Origin: Desulfuromonas sp. | GTDB taxonomy: Bacteria; Desulfobacterota; Desulfuromonadia; Desulfuromonadales; Trichloromonadaceae | DNA length: 8,780 nucleotides | Assembly (NCBI GenBank): GCA_030145265.1 | Contig: JAQYWA010000072.1 | Span: 1-8,780, forward strand | Direction of reading: 5' to 3' | Part shown: positions 1 to 6,147 of the stretch, in pieces | Layout: each line of letters begins with the position of its first letter | How positions within the stretch are numbered: the stretch's first letter is position 1 | Notes under the pieces: generated by a model | What the model saw: the letters and a program-made list of their open reading frames with translations, nothing else | Database searches by the model: none | What the model was told of the DNA's origin: nothing | Made by a program: the position numbers and the translations under genes

Positions 1-816
1 GGAAAGGAGTTGCCTCTGGAGATCAGCCTCTGCCATCTTGAATCCTCTGGCGGTTCTTTCGCCATGGCGTTTGTTACCGACATCTCCATTCGCAAAGAGG
101 CCGAAATGGCCCTTAAACTGCGCAACGAGGAACTGGACGCCTTTGCCCATACCGTCGCCCACAACCTTAAAACATCTCTGACGGTCCTGATTGGATACAG
201 TGAGATCCTCGAACAGACCTCGGCGGATCTACCGCAAAACCAGATTCAGGACTCGGCGGGAGAAATCCGGAAAACAGCTGTCAAAATCAATGCAATCATC
301 GACGAATTGCTTCTGTTCTCAAGTATCAGCAAAGAGAACGTGCCGATCCTCCCGGTCGATATGGCCGCAACGGCCCGGGAGGCCATCGACCGCCTTCAGC
401 ACTCCATTGAGGAAGTCAATGCCAATGTCGAAATGCCCGACACCCTGCCCAGCGCCCTCGGGTACGGTCCCTGGATCGAGGAGATCTGGTTCAACTTCCT
501 GAGCAACGCCATCAAATACGGCGGATCCCCCCCGCAAATAACGATTGGAGCCACCCTCCGGCAGGATGGTGAAATCGACTTCTGGATCAAGGATAACGGA
601 GGGGGCATCCCGCTCGAAAATCAGGCCGTAATTTTTGATTATGGAAGAATCAAGTCAGAGCAAGCCCCGGCCGGATATGGCCTCGGACTGTCCATCGTTA
701 AAAGAATCGCTGAAAAACTTAACGGACAGGTCGGCCTGAAAAGCGCCCCCGGCCAAGGAAGCACCTTCTTTTTCACCTTGCCGTCCGCTGAGCCGACCGG
801 CAAATCGACTGCGTGA
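1..816 (+). CDS. Sensor histidine kinase, C-terminal part (PAS end, HisKA, HATPase_c); 5' end outside window
   Basis: The frame is open from base 1, so the gene begins upstream. The TTG at 10 is only an internal codon. The first ~30 residues resemble the end of a PAS domain (hydrophobic strand, then FVTDISIRKEAE, the usual linker into a kinase). The dimerisation/phosphoacceptor helix follows with H-box AHNLKTSL; the phospho-accepting His codon is 160-162. The ATPase domain has the N-box FLSNAIKYGG, the G1 box DNGGGIP and the G2 box GYGLGLSIVKRIAEKLNG, so all nucleotide-binding elements are present. It should autophosphorylate on His and pass the phosphate to a response regulator. No regulator follows, so its partner lies upstream or elsewhere. 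The H-box has TS where TP is usual, a tolerated variant. Ligand and target cannot be told from this fragment. Confidence 0.93.
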   Translation, partial: GKELPLEISLCHLESSGGSFAMAFVTDISIRKEAEMALKLRNEELDAFAHTVAHNLKTSLTVLIGYSEILEQTSADLPQNQIQDSAGEIRKTAVKINAIIDELLLFSSISKENVPILPVDMAATAREAIDRLQHSIEEVNANVEMPDTLPSALGYGPWIEEIWFNFLSNAIKYGGSPPQITIGATLRQDGEIDFWIKDNGGGIPLENQAVIFDYGRIKSEQAPAGYGLGLSIVKRIAEKLNGQVGLKSAPGQGSTFFFTLPSAEPTGKSTA

Positions 817-1081
817 CATCCCCCGGATAAAAATTCACTGGGTAGTATCACGAGCCACTCCCCCGGTCTTCTAATGCAGTATCTTTATTGCGAGCGGAGT
901 TCCGGAGTTCCGAGGACAGGGTAGCGTTCGGGGTCGGACCAAGCCAAGTTTTTGAACTTATTGTGAAATGATCTGGTTTTCCCCTTCAAAATAGACGTAT
1001 AGCTCGATTTTGGGGGCCAAAAGAGGGGTGCGCAGGGTCTAAGTTGTTAAGTCGCGGGGAAGGACCTGTTGGGCCAAGTCT
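817..1081. other. Intergenic stretch, mostly unexplained
   Basis: No credible ORF and no convincing terminator for the kinase gene were found. Small items are visible: a tandem duplication of the octamer ggagttcc at 896-911, and a short hairpin with arms ttttgg (1008-1013) and ccaaaa (1017-1022). Neither has a known role. The stretch ends in the strongly structured segment annotated separately. Confidence 0.5.
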
Positions 1082-1173
1082 GGGCGTTGGTAGGGGCCGG
1101 ACTTGCCATGCTACTTTTCAGGTTTCGAATCTACCAACGGCCCCGGGTTGACCCCTACGCTTTACAACCGGGG
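1072..1173. repeat. Cluster of overlapping inverted repeats
   Basis: Four complementary pairs are packed here. The arm cgttggtag (1085-1093) matches ctaccaacg (1131-1139) perfectly, and with one bulged G it extends to GGG 1082-1084 with CCC 1141-1143. A second hairpin pairs 1141-1150 with 1165-1173 with one bulge. A third pairs ggccaagtc (1072-1080) with gacttgcc (1100-1107). The heptamer gtagggg (1090-1096) also matches cccctac (1152-1158). Several pairings exclude one another. This suits either a degenerate palindromic intergenic repeat or a leader RNA with alternative folds ahead of the 1225 gene. The sequence cannot decide between them. Confidence 0.6.
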
Positions 1174-1189
1174 CTGCCGATGGTATCAA
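1162..1189 (+). promoter_or_regulatory. Possible sigma-70 promoter for the 1225 gene
   Basis: A -35-like ttacaa (1162-1167) is separated by 16 bases from a -10-like tatcaa (1184-1189). Each matches four of six consensus bases. A start near 1196 would leave a leader of about 30 bases with a purine-rich aagggaga ribosome site at 1213-1220. The -35 overlaps the second hairpin of the inverted-repeat cluster. Only weakly supported. Confidence 0.3.
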
Positions 1190-1224
1190 TTTAGCTGTCC
1201 GTCACTTCAACAAAGGGAGACCCC

Positions 1225-1617
1225 ATGCCGGGCCTATTTATTCGCTGGTTGATTCTGACTCTGGCTATTCTTGCCGCCGCCTACCTGCTGGATGGGATCG
1301 AGGTCCACGGGCTGCTCTCCGCCTTTTTCGCCGCGGCCCTGCTGGGGGTGCTCAACGCCTTGTTTCGCCCGATCCTGCTGCTGGTCACCCTGCCGATCAA
1401 CATCCTCTCCCTTGGCCTGTTCACCTTCGTTGTCAATGCTTTTCTGCTGATGATGGTTTCCGGGGTGATCGGCGGATTCACCGTCCACGGCTTCTGGCCG
1501 GCGGTGTTCGGGGCGCTGATTATCAGCTTGGTGAGCGGGCTCCTGACTACGCTGGTGAGCGACCAAGGTCGCGTGGAGATCATCACCCTGCACAAAAGCC
1601 ACGACCGCTGGGAATAG
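1225..1617 (+). CDS. Phage-holin 4_2 (YvlD/DUF360-like) family membrane protein
   Basis: A 130-residue, almost wholly hydrophobic protein with four predicted membrane helices: about residues 5-22, 30-50, 54-80 and 88-112. It ends in a short polar tail (LHKSHDRWE). The order of segments, the N-A-x-x-R-P motif (NALFRPIL, about residues 45-52), the LPINILSLGLFTFVVNA stretch and the length are typical of the family that Pfam calls phage holin 4_2. Despite the name these are mostly chromosomal inner-membrane proteins of unknown function, and nothing phage-like lies nearby. The ATG is preceded by agggag five bases upstream. The gene stands alone between long gaps, so it is probably monocistronic. 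The family call is firm; the role is unknown. Confidence 0.9.
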   Translation: MPGLFIRWLILTLAILAAAYLLDGIEVHGLLSAFFAAALLGVLNALFRPILLLVTLPINILSLGLFTFVVNAFLLMMVSGVIGGFTVHGFWPAVFGALIISLVSGLLTTLVSDQGRVEIITLHKSHDRWE

Positions 1618-1780
1618 GTTATCAGATCACGCCGCGCCACTTTCCCGTTCTACCGGGACGTTCTTCCCTAAATTGCCTAAATTGCGCGCAACAATCTTAA
1701 ATTCCAGTAGCGTGAGCTCGCAGGATTGAGGTTAGAGTTGCAATTTGGTTATTTGAGATTTGGATTCGTAATCACGACGG

Positions 1781-1805
1781 GGAGGGCAGGTGGCGGGGGC
1801 GCCTG
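1781..1805 (+). repeat. REP-like element: GGAG followed by a GC-rich hairpin
   Basis: The tetranucleotide ggag (1781-1784) sits just 5' of a hairpin with arms caggtg (1787-1792) and cgcctg (1800-1805), one G-T pair, and loop gcggggg. A GTAG/GGAG tetranucleotide next to a GC-rich palindrome is the known architecture of REP sequences mobilised by REP-associated tyrosine transposases. A fragment of such a transposase lies at 4670. Only one copy is seen here, so the assignment is tentative. Confidence 0.3.
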
Positions 1806-2078
1806 GGACTCTAAAAACAACGATGACGGATAGCGCCGAGGTATTTCCGGATATTGTTGCTTTCCGGTTCTTCGAGCGTTTTGTTGATTACGGAATTTTT
1901 TCCGGTCAATAAACGATTTTTAGTCGTCCGCTCTACTTAGCCTCGTTGGCGTTTCCGTCACCGTTTGTTATTACTTTAACGCAGCTTGCGGGGATGTCAA
2001 GCGACAAAATACGACGGTGAATTAAATACTTACGCTATCTGTAATGAGTGGAGCAGGTTGCGGTCGAAAGGCATTCGA

Positions 2079-2150
2079 ACAGGGATTGACAGGATGGGTA
2101 GGATAAGATCAAAAAAATAAAGGTTTGCCTTTAATCCTGTATATTCCTGT
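2079..2150. repeat. Palindromic intergenic repeat (CAGGAT type)
   Basis: The left arm acagggattgacaggat (2079-2095) and the right arm atcctgtatattcctgt (2134-2150) are complementary at 14 of 17 positions. Between them is a perfect inner hairpin, aaagg (2119-2123) with ccttt (2128-2132) around tttg. The wording, repeated acaggat/atcctgt with an A-rich centre, matches from memory a repeat scattered between genes of many environmental bacteria, including deltaproteobacteria. The function of such repeats is not established. Confidence 0.6.
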
Positions 2151-2200
2151 GAATAGGATTGGTTTGGTTGTTAGCCAGCCGGTCTCCGAAGGAGCTAAGG

Positions 2201-2230
2201 CTGTCTTCTGGTTTTCTCCGCGGCTTTGCG
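2201..2230. repeat. Direct repeat, copy 1 of 2
   Basis: It matches 3051-3080 at 27 of 30 positions, with the first 17 bases (ctgtcttctggttttct) identical. The two copies are 850 bases apart in the same orientation and bracket the Slp-family lipoprotein gene. The downstream half shows the GCG-periodic wording (gcgg, tttgcg) seen again at 3066-3148. Confidence 0.75.
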
Positions 2231-2292
2231 GCTTGAGTGAGCGTAGCGAACGGGCGTGAGGCACGGTTTCGGTTTTGCTGGGTTGCATGCGT

Positions 2293-2793
2293 TCAGTGAC
2301 TCACGCTGATGCCGACCCCGATGCCGAAATGGACGGGTGAGGTGCCGGGATGCTCGTCAGGGGCCCAGAGCCGGATCTCATGCACGGTCAGCACCGGATA
2401 GAGATAATCCCTCTCGCCGAGACGGAGGGTCTTGCTCCCCGTCACCTGCCCGACCAGCGTGATCAGCCGTCCGGGGCGGTAGATGGCCGGATCGCGAAAG
2501 GTGTCGTCCTGGGCGATAAAGCGCCCGGCGGAGCGGTCGGTGGCGGTGATTTTGCCGCGATCGTTGGTGGGAAGCTGCATCACCTCCAGTTCGCTACCGC
2601 CATTTGCGCTCAAGCGGACATCGGTGATGGTGCCGCCGAGCAGCAGATAGCGGCCGACCTGGCGATTCGGGGCCTGCCGTAGCGCCTCGAAGGAGATGCT
2701 GGGATCGACCAGTTCCAGCGACTGTTTACTGACGGCGGTGGTACAGGCTGCGGTGCCGAGCAGAGCAACAATGATAAGTAAAAAGAGACGCAT
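2293..2793 (-). CDS. Slp-family outer-membrane lipoprotein
   Basis: The 166-residue precursor starts with a lipoprotein signal: a short basic N-terminus, a hydrophobic core (LFLLIIVALL) and a lipobox-like GTAAC with the lipidated Cys at 17. The -3 residue is Thr where Leu is usual. After processing it should be lipid-anchored in the envelope. The body resembles E. coli Slp (starvation lipoprotein) in order: a VGRYLLLGGTITDV strand, a conserved LEVMQLP, a GRFIAQDDTFRDPAIYRPGRLITLVGQVTG block, and a closing YLYPVLTVHEIRLW. Length is close to the family norm. The ATG is backed by a strong aagggaggt site about five bases upstream. The gene faces the holin-family gene tail to tail and stands alone. 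Slp-family function is poorly defined; stress or stationary-phase induction is known for the E. coli member only. Confidence 0.9.
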   Translation of the reverse strand: MRLFLLIIVALLGTAACTTAVSKQSLELVDPSISFEALRQAPNRQVGRYLLLGGTITDVRLSANGGSELEVMQLPTNDRGKITATDRSAGRFIAQDDTFRDPAIYRPGRLITLVGQVTGSKTLRLGERDYLYPVLTVHEIRLWAPDEHPGTSPVHFGIGVGISVSH

Positions 2794-3050
2794 GGCTGAC
2801 CTCCCTTGATTGGGCCTGTTTCTAGTCTGGCAGTTGCCTGACCGCTGTCAAGAGGTGGCGCCTGGCCGACCTGGCGTCCGTCTGCCTTTCCCTCCCCCTG
2901 AATTGCCCTCCCGTTTACCCTTGGCTTTTTGTCTTGCCTTCTTGCCTCAAAATCGAATAGAACCTTCAGTCCCGTCTTCTTGTTGGGGTTTTACCACGGT
3001 GATTTGTTGATGGTGATTGGTGAAAACCTAAAACCAAAATGCTTTTACCC

Positions 3051-3080
3051 CTGTCTTCTGGTTTTCTTTGCGGTTTTGCG
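3051..3080. repeat. Direct repeat, copy 2 of 2
   Basis: Partner of the copy at 2201-2230 (27 of 30 bases identical, first 17 perfect). Its second half runs into the GCG-periodic inverted repeat at 3066-3148, so the repeated unit may be one end of that larger element. Confidence 0.75.
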
Positions 3081-3148
3081 CCATTGCGTTACTCATAGCC
3101 TTTGAAGTCTAGACCTTTTGATTTAACGCAGAGCCGCAGAGGCGCAAG
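3066..3148. repeat. GCG-periodic inverted repeat
   Basis: Left arm 3066-3090 (starting ctttgcgg, ending attgcgtt) and right arm 3125-3148 (starting aacgcaga, ending gcgcaag) align as reverse complements at 18 of 24 positions after one gap. Both arms carry a G-C-G every 8-9 bases. The perfect 8-base palindrome gtctagac (3107-3114) lies near the centre. The wording matches, from memory, the widespread AACGCAGAG-type intergenic repeat of environmental bacteria. No function is known to me. Confidence 0.6.
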
Positions 3149-3302
3149 GGAAGGCTAGGGCCATTCTTGAACAACCAAAAGCTCTGAGAGATTTGTGGTT
3201 TTGTTTTAAAGCTTGATCCCTGTAAATACGATTGTTTTGGGCGTCAGTCAACTGGTCTCTGCAGTAGCTAATTGGATAAACAGATAGGTTTTTTAGATTT
3301 TT

Positions 3303-3308
3303 AAGGAG
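3303..3308 (+). promoter_or_regulatory. Ribosome binding site that favours TTG 3316 over ATG 3310
   Basis: The sequence aaggag is a strong Shine-Dalgarno match. Its end is one base from ATG 3310, which is too close for normal initiation, and seven bases from the in-frame TTG at 3316, which is ideal. The two products differ by two residues. Confidence 0.55.
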
Positions 3309-3309
3309 T

Positions 3310-4587
3310 ATGGAATTGCAGATCGTATTAGGCATCGACTTTGGTACAACCAATTCGGCGCTTTCAGTTTATCGTAATGGCATCGTTGAGGTGATATCCG
3401 TTGATGACAATGCCAAGGTAAGTAACTTGATGCGCTCGGTGCTCTATTTTAGCGAAGAGAACGAGATCTTTACCGGCAATGAGGCCATCCTCCAATATGT
3501 CGAAGATGGGGCGGCTGGCCGTTTTATGCAGTCGATCAAGACCTTTTTGCCGAACACCAATTTTCAAGGCACCGAGGTGTTTGGCACTCGCTACCAGATA
3601 GAGGACCTGGTGGCGATCATCCTCAAAAAGTTAAAGGCTCGCGGCGAGGCCCATGTGGGCTGCCCCGTTGAGAGCGTTGTCTTGGGGCGGCCGGTGGTCT
3701 TTTCGACCGATGCGACCAAGGACGCTGTGGCCGAACAGCGACTCGAAGAGGCGGCCCGAAAGGCCGGCTTCAAAAATATCTGGTTTCAGTATGAACCGGT
3801 TGCCGCGGCGCTTACCTATGAAGAGACCTTGCAGGCGGGGCAGGAACGGGTCGTGTTCATCGGTGATTTTGGCGGAGGTACCTCTGACTTTTCGGTGATC
3901 CGCGTCAAGGGGGGCGCTTTTGCCCGCTCCGACCGGCGCAGTGACGTGCTATCATTAGGTGGTGTCTATGTGGCTGGAGACAAGTTTGATTCGCAGGTCA
4001 TGTGGGAAAAGGTGGCGCAATATTTCGGGCGCCATGCCCGCTACAAACCGATGGGCAAGGATGAGTGGAGAAATATCCCGACCAGCATCATCTCCACGCT
4101 CTGTCAATGGCATCGCATCCCGCTGTTGCGCGCCCGTAAGACCAGGGAGCTAATCCGCGTGATCAAACGCAGCACCGATGACCGCCCGGCGATCGAGCAT
4201 CTGGAGAACATTATTGAGGATAATTTCGGCTTTGCCCTGTTTCAGGCCATCGAAAAGGCAAAGTGTGAGCTTTCTGACAGTGAGATGTCCACGATCCGCT
4301 TCACTGAATGTGACCTGAGCATCAGCGAGGGGATTGAAAAGGGTGAATTCGAGACGATCAATGCGGAAAACTTCCGGAAGATTGAGACCTGTATCGATGA
4401 GGTTGTGGCTCAGTCCGGGCTGACGCCTGCGCAGATTGATACGGTTTCTCTCACCGGGGGCACCTCAAAAATCCCCCATATCCAGAAGCTGTTCGCCGAC
4501 CGTTTTGGGCGGGACAAGTCGGAAAACCGGGATGCTTTCACCAGCGTTGTTCATGGTTTGGGTTCGAGTGTTCCGTTGTTTGTTTGA
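3310..4587 (+). CDS. Hsp70-family ATPase, YegD-like, without substrate-binding domain
   Basis: The 425-residue protein is an actin-like/Hsp70 nucleotide-binding fold. Phosphate-1 motif GIDFGTTNS is at residues 8-16, the conserved FQYEPVAAAL at about 159-168, phosphate-2 motif GDFGGGTSD at about 185-193, and the adenosine motif LTGGTSKIPH at about 381-390. The wording around VVLGRPVVF and EEAARKAGFKNIWFQYEPVAA is close to E. coli YegD. The chain ends right after the ATPase fold, so the peptide-binding and lid domains of DnaK are absent. This is normal for YegD-like proteins, whose role is unknown. The start is uncertain. The aaggag at 3303-3308 is only one base from ATG 3310 but seven bases from TTG 3316, which would give a product beginning MQIVLGIDFGT. 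No grpE or dnaJ is nearby, arguing against a classical chaperone cycle. Confidence 0.92.
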   Translation: MELQIVLGIDFGTTNSALSVYRNGIVEVISVDDNAKVSNLMRSVLYFSEENEIFTGNEAILQYVEDGAAGRFMQSIKTFLPNTNFQGTEVFGTRYQIEDLVAIILKKLKARGEAHVGCPVESVVLGRPVVFSTDATKDAVAEQRLEEAARKAGFKNIWFQYEPVAAALTYEETLQAGQERVVFIGDFGGGTSDFSVIRVKGGAFARSDRRSDVLSLGGVYVAGDKFDSQVMWEKVAQYFGRHARYKPMGKDEWRNIPTSIISTLCQWHRIPLLRARKTRELIRVIKRSTDDRPAIEHLENIIEDNFGFALFQAIEKAKCELSDSEMSTIRFTECDLSISEGIEKGEFETINAENFRKIETCIDEVVAQSGLTPAQIDTVSLTGGTSKIPHIQKLFADRFGRDKSENRDAFTSVVHGLGSSVPLFV

Positions 4588-4669
4588 GATGATCTTCTCG
4601 GGTGCTGTGGGGTTTTGGGGACTTTGTTCAATTGTTGAAATCTAATATTGTTGTGCTATCCTTCTCTGC

Positions 4670-4834
4670 ATGCCAAGAGGAGCCCGCTTAGACATTCCAG
4701 GTATTTTGCCGCATGTTATTTTCGGGGACATCGAAAAATGCCCTATCTTTCATGATGGGAGGGGCTTAGGATCACGCCTTGAAAGCTTGCATGTTGCCAA
4801 AAGCGAAGGCTTGATCATTCCTTTCTTCGGATGA
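4670..4834 (+). pseudogene. Truncated REP-associated (Y1/IS200-like) tyrosine transposase, N-terminal remnant
   Basis: The frame from ATG 4670 reads MPRGARLDIPGILPHVIF, then GDIEKCPIFHD. This is the highly recognisable start of Y1_Tnp / REP-associated tyrosine transposases (usual form MPR-x-x-R-x-D-x-P-G-x-x-x-HVI-x-RG-x-x). About 30 residues look homologous. From about 4757 the frame drifts into unrelated sequence and stops at 4832-4834. The HFH metal motif, catalytic Tyr and the rest (normally some 150 or more further residues) are missing, so it cannot be active. The near-invariant RG after HVI-x reads GD here. A single base loss and gain (ttccggggcatc to ttcggggacatc) would explain this. 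The stop is three bases before the next gene's ATG, suggesting a deletion junction at about 4757-4830. Confidence 0.72.
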
Positions 4835-4837
4835 AAA

Positions 4838-6013
4838 ATGGAACCAGACGCCTCCGGAATCATCGTTCGGAAAATCATGGCGGAGTTTGCCGATCGGACC
4901 GGACTTTCCCTGGCGGAGAAGCCGCCGCGGCGCTACTTGTGGACGGATGCCTTCGCGGTTTGCAACTTTCTCGGACTTTTTCGGCAGGCAAGGGATGAGC
5001 AATACCTCGATCTTGCCTTGCGTCTTGTTGACCAAGTCCACCATACCCTCGGGCGACACCGGGAGGACGACCCGCGTACCGGCTGGATCAGTGGCCTCGA
5101 TGAGAAGGAGGGGAGGCGGCATCCGACCACGGGGGGCTTAAGGATCGGGAAAAGCCTGAACGAACGCAAACCCGGCGAACCCTTCGACGAGCGCCTGGAA
5201 TGGGATCGGGACGGGCAGTATTTCCATTACCTGACCAAATGGATGCATGCGCTCAATCGCTTAAGCCGGGTGACGGGAGATCCGACTTGCAACAGGTGGG
5301 CGATGGAGCTGGCAGAAACAGCCCATGCCAGGTTCAGCTATCTTCCGTCCTTGGGTCGCCGGAAGAGGATGCGCTGGAAGATGAGCATCGATCTCAGTCG
5401 CCCTCTCGTCCCCGCCATGGGCCAGCACGATCCCCTTGACGGCCTGCTTACCTACAGCGAGCTTCAGGCGACCGCTATCATCGATTTTGAAAAATCGCCG
5501 GCGCCCGACCTCAGCACCGAGATTGCCGACATGGCCGATATCTGCCGGGGACAAAACTGGGGCACGGACGACCCTCTCGGCATTGGTGGCCTTTTGGCTG
5601 ACGCCGCCAGGACGGTGCGATTGATGAGCAGGGGGACTTTCGGGCAAACCGGTCTGCTGGAGACGGTACTCGATTCCTCCCGGCTCGGCCTGGAATCCTT
5701 TTCGAGAAGCAATCTCTTGAATCTTCCAGCGGAGTATCGCCTTGCCTTTCGCGAGCTGGGACTCTCCATCGGATTGAAGGCTATTGAAAAACTGCGGGGG
5801 TGGATTGAGGAAAATCAATCTCTTTTCAATGAGAAAGACTCCCTTCTTCCGCGTGTCGAAGCCCTGATGCAATATGTGCCGTTAAGTGAGGTGATCGAGA
5901 TGTTCTGGATGGACGCCCAAAATCGGGAGGCCTCCAGTTGGACGGAGCATCAGGACATCAACATGGTGATGCTGGCAACCAGCCTGGCCCCGGAGGGATT
6001 TCTGGCGATCTGA
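4838..6013 (+). CDS. Uncharacterised protein, probable alpha/alpha-barrel (six-hairpin glycosidase-like) fold
   Basis: 391 residues with no signal peptide or membrane helix, so probably cytoplasmic. The pattern is repeated amphipathic helix pairs joined by Gly/Pro/Trp-rich loops, as in the six-hairpin glycosidase superfamily. Notable blocks are RRYLWTDAFAVCNFLGL (about 31-47), YLDLALRLVDQVHHTLGRHR (56-75), GWISGL (82-87), HPTTGGLRIGK (95-105), FDERLEWDRDGQYFHYLTKWMHALNR (116-141) and RPLVPAMGQHDPLDGL (188-203). The dense W, H, D and E residues in these loops suggest a ligand or active-site face, but no catalytic pair can be assigned. I recognise it only as a conserved hypothetical type. The ATG at 4838 follows a frame stop (4832) and has only a weak cgga upstream; ATG 4877 is an alternative. 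It lies directly behind the transposase remnant, which may have replaced its original promoter. Confidence 0.85.
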   Translation: MEPDASGIIVRKIMAEFADRTGLSLAEKPPRRYLWTDAFAVCNFLGLFRQARDEQYLDLALRLVDQVHHTLGRHREDDPRTGWISGLDEKEGRRHPTTGGLRIGKSLNERKPGEPFDERLEWDRDGQYFHYLTKWMHALNRLSRVTGDPTCNRWAMELAETAHARFSYLPSLGRRKRMRWKMSIDLSRPLVPAMGQHDPLDGLLTYSELQATAIIDFEKSPAPDLSTEIADMADICRGQNWGTDDPLGIGGLLADAARTVRLMSRGTFGQTGLLETVLDSSRLGLESFSRSNLLNLPAEYRLAFRELGLSIGLKAIEKLRGWIEENQSLFNEKDSLLPRVEALMQYVPLSEVIEMFWMDAQNREASSWTEHQDINMVMLATSLAPEGFLAI

Positions 6014-6071
6014 CTGCGGCTCTCGGCTCCCCCTCAGGCTCGACGGTGAAGGAGCGTTTCCGGTGCTGCGG

Positions 6072-6097
6072 CTGGAAGTCTTCAGGACCTGTTTTTT
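6072..6097 (+). terminator. Weak candidate terminator for the 4838 gene
   Basis: A small bulged hairpin (ctg-g-aag paired with cttcag, 6072-6085) is followed six bases later by six T residues (6092-6097). The stem is short and the spacing long, so support is weak. It lies in the 134-base gap between convergent genes, where a terminator is expected. Confidence 0.22.
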
Positions 6098-6147
6098 CCC
6101 AGGGCAAGAGCATCAGGATGAAAGACGCCCCCTTACCGCCCTTCCGT

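Larger units (their letters stand above)
1618..2292. other. Long intergenic region with repeat remnants and no gene
   Basis: This 675-base gap between convergent genes shows no coherent ORF or RNA gene. A tandem pair of the 9-mer cctaaattg lies at 1667-1684. A weak hairpin (tcccg/cggga around 1643-1658) follows the holin-family gene but has no T-run. A G-rich patch at 1778-1806 is annotated separately. Bases 1810-2060 are AT-richer and unrecognised. A palindromic repeat lies at 2079-2150 and a direct repeat at 2201-2230. It looks like a place where small mobile repeats have accumulated and decayed. Confidence 0.6.
2794..3309. other. Divergent intergenic region with repeats and a pyrimidine-rich tract
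   Basis: This 516-base gap should hold promoters for the lipoprotein (minus) and the Hsp70 gene (plus). On the minus strand a perfect ttgaca (plus 2846-2851) lies upstream of the lipoprotein, but no fitting -10 follows at normal spacing. From about 2878 to 2950 the plus strand is markedly pyrimidine-rich (runs such as tttccctccccct). A direct repeat (3051-3080) and a GCG-periodic inverted repeat (3066-3148) follow. Small ORFs here show no protein-like composition or ribosome site. Confidence 0.55.

Noticed and set aside
1225..1617. Prophage lysis module
   Set aside because: The holin family name is historical. No endolysin, spanin or structural phage gene is nearby, and the protein matches the chromosomal YvlD-like type.
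2810..3010. 66-codon plus-strand ORF in the divergent gap
   Set aside because: It has no ribosome site, a low-complexity Pro/Leu-rich composition that follows the pyrimidine tract, and no family resemblance.
2201..3148. Repeats as a possible CRISPR array
   Set aside because: There are only two direct copies 850 bases apart, separated by a gene, with no regular spacers and no cas genes.
3123..3353. 76-codon minus-strand ORF spanning the Hsp70 start
   Set aside because: It overlaps the conserved Hsp70 N-terminus and an intergenic repeat, and the translation is not protein-like.
4627..4639. Hairpin ttcaa-ttg-ttgaa after the Hsp70 gene as a terminator
   Set aside because: The five-pair AT-rich stem has no following T-run, so it is too weak to call.
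5261..5872. 203-codon minus-strand ORF antisense to the 391-residue protein
   Set aside because: It is a shadow of a conserved-looking gene in GC-rich sequence, with no ribosome site or recognisable motifs.
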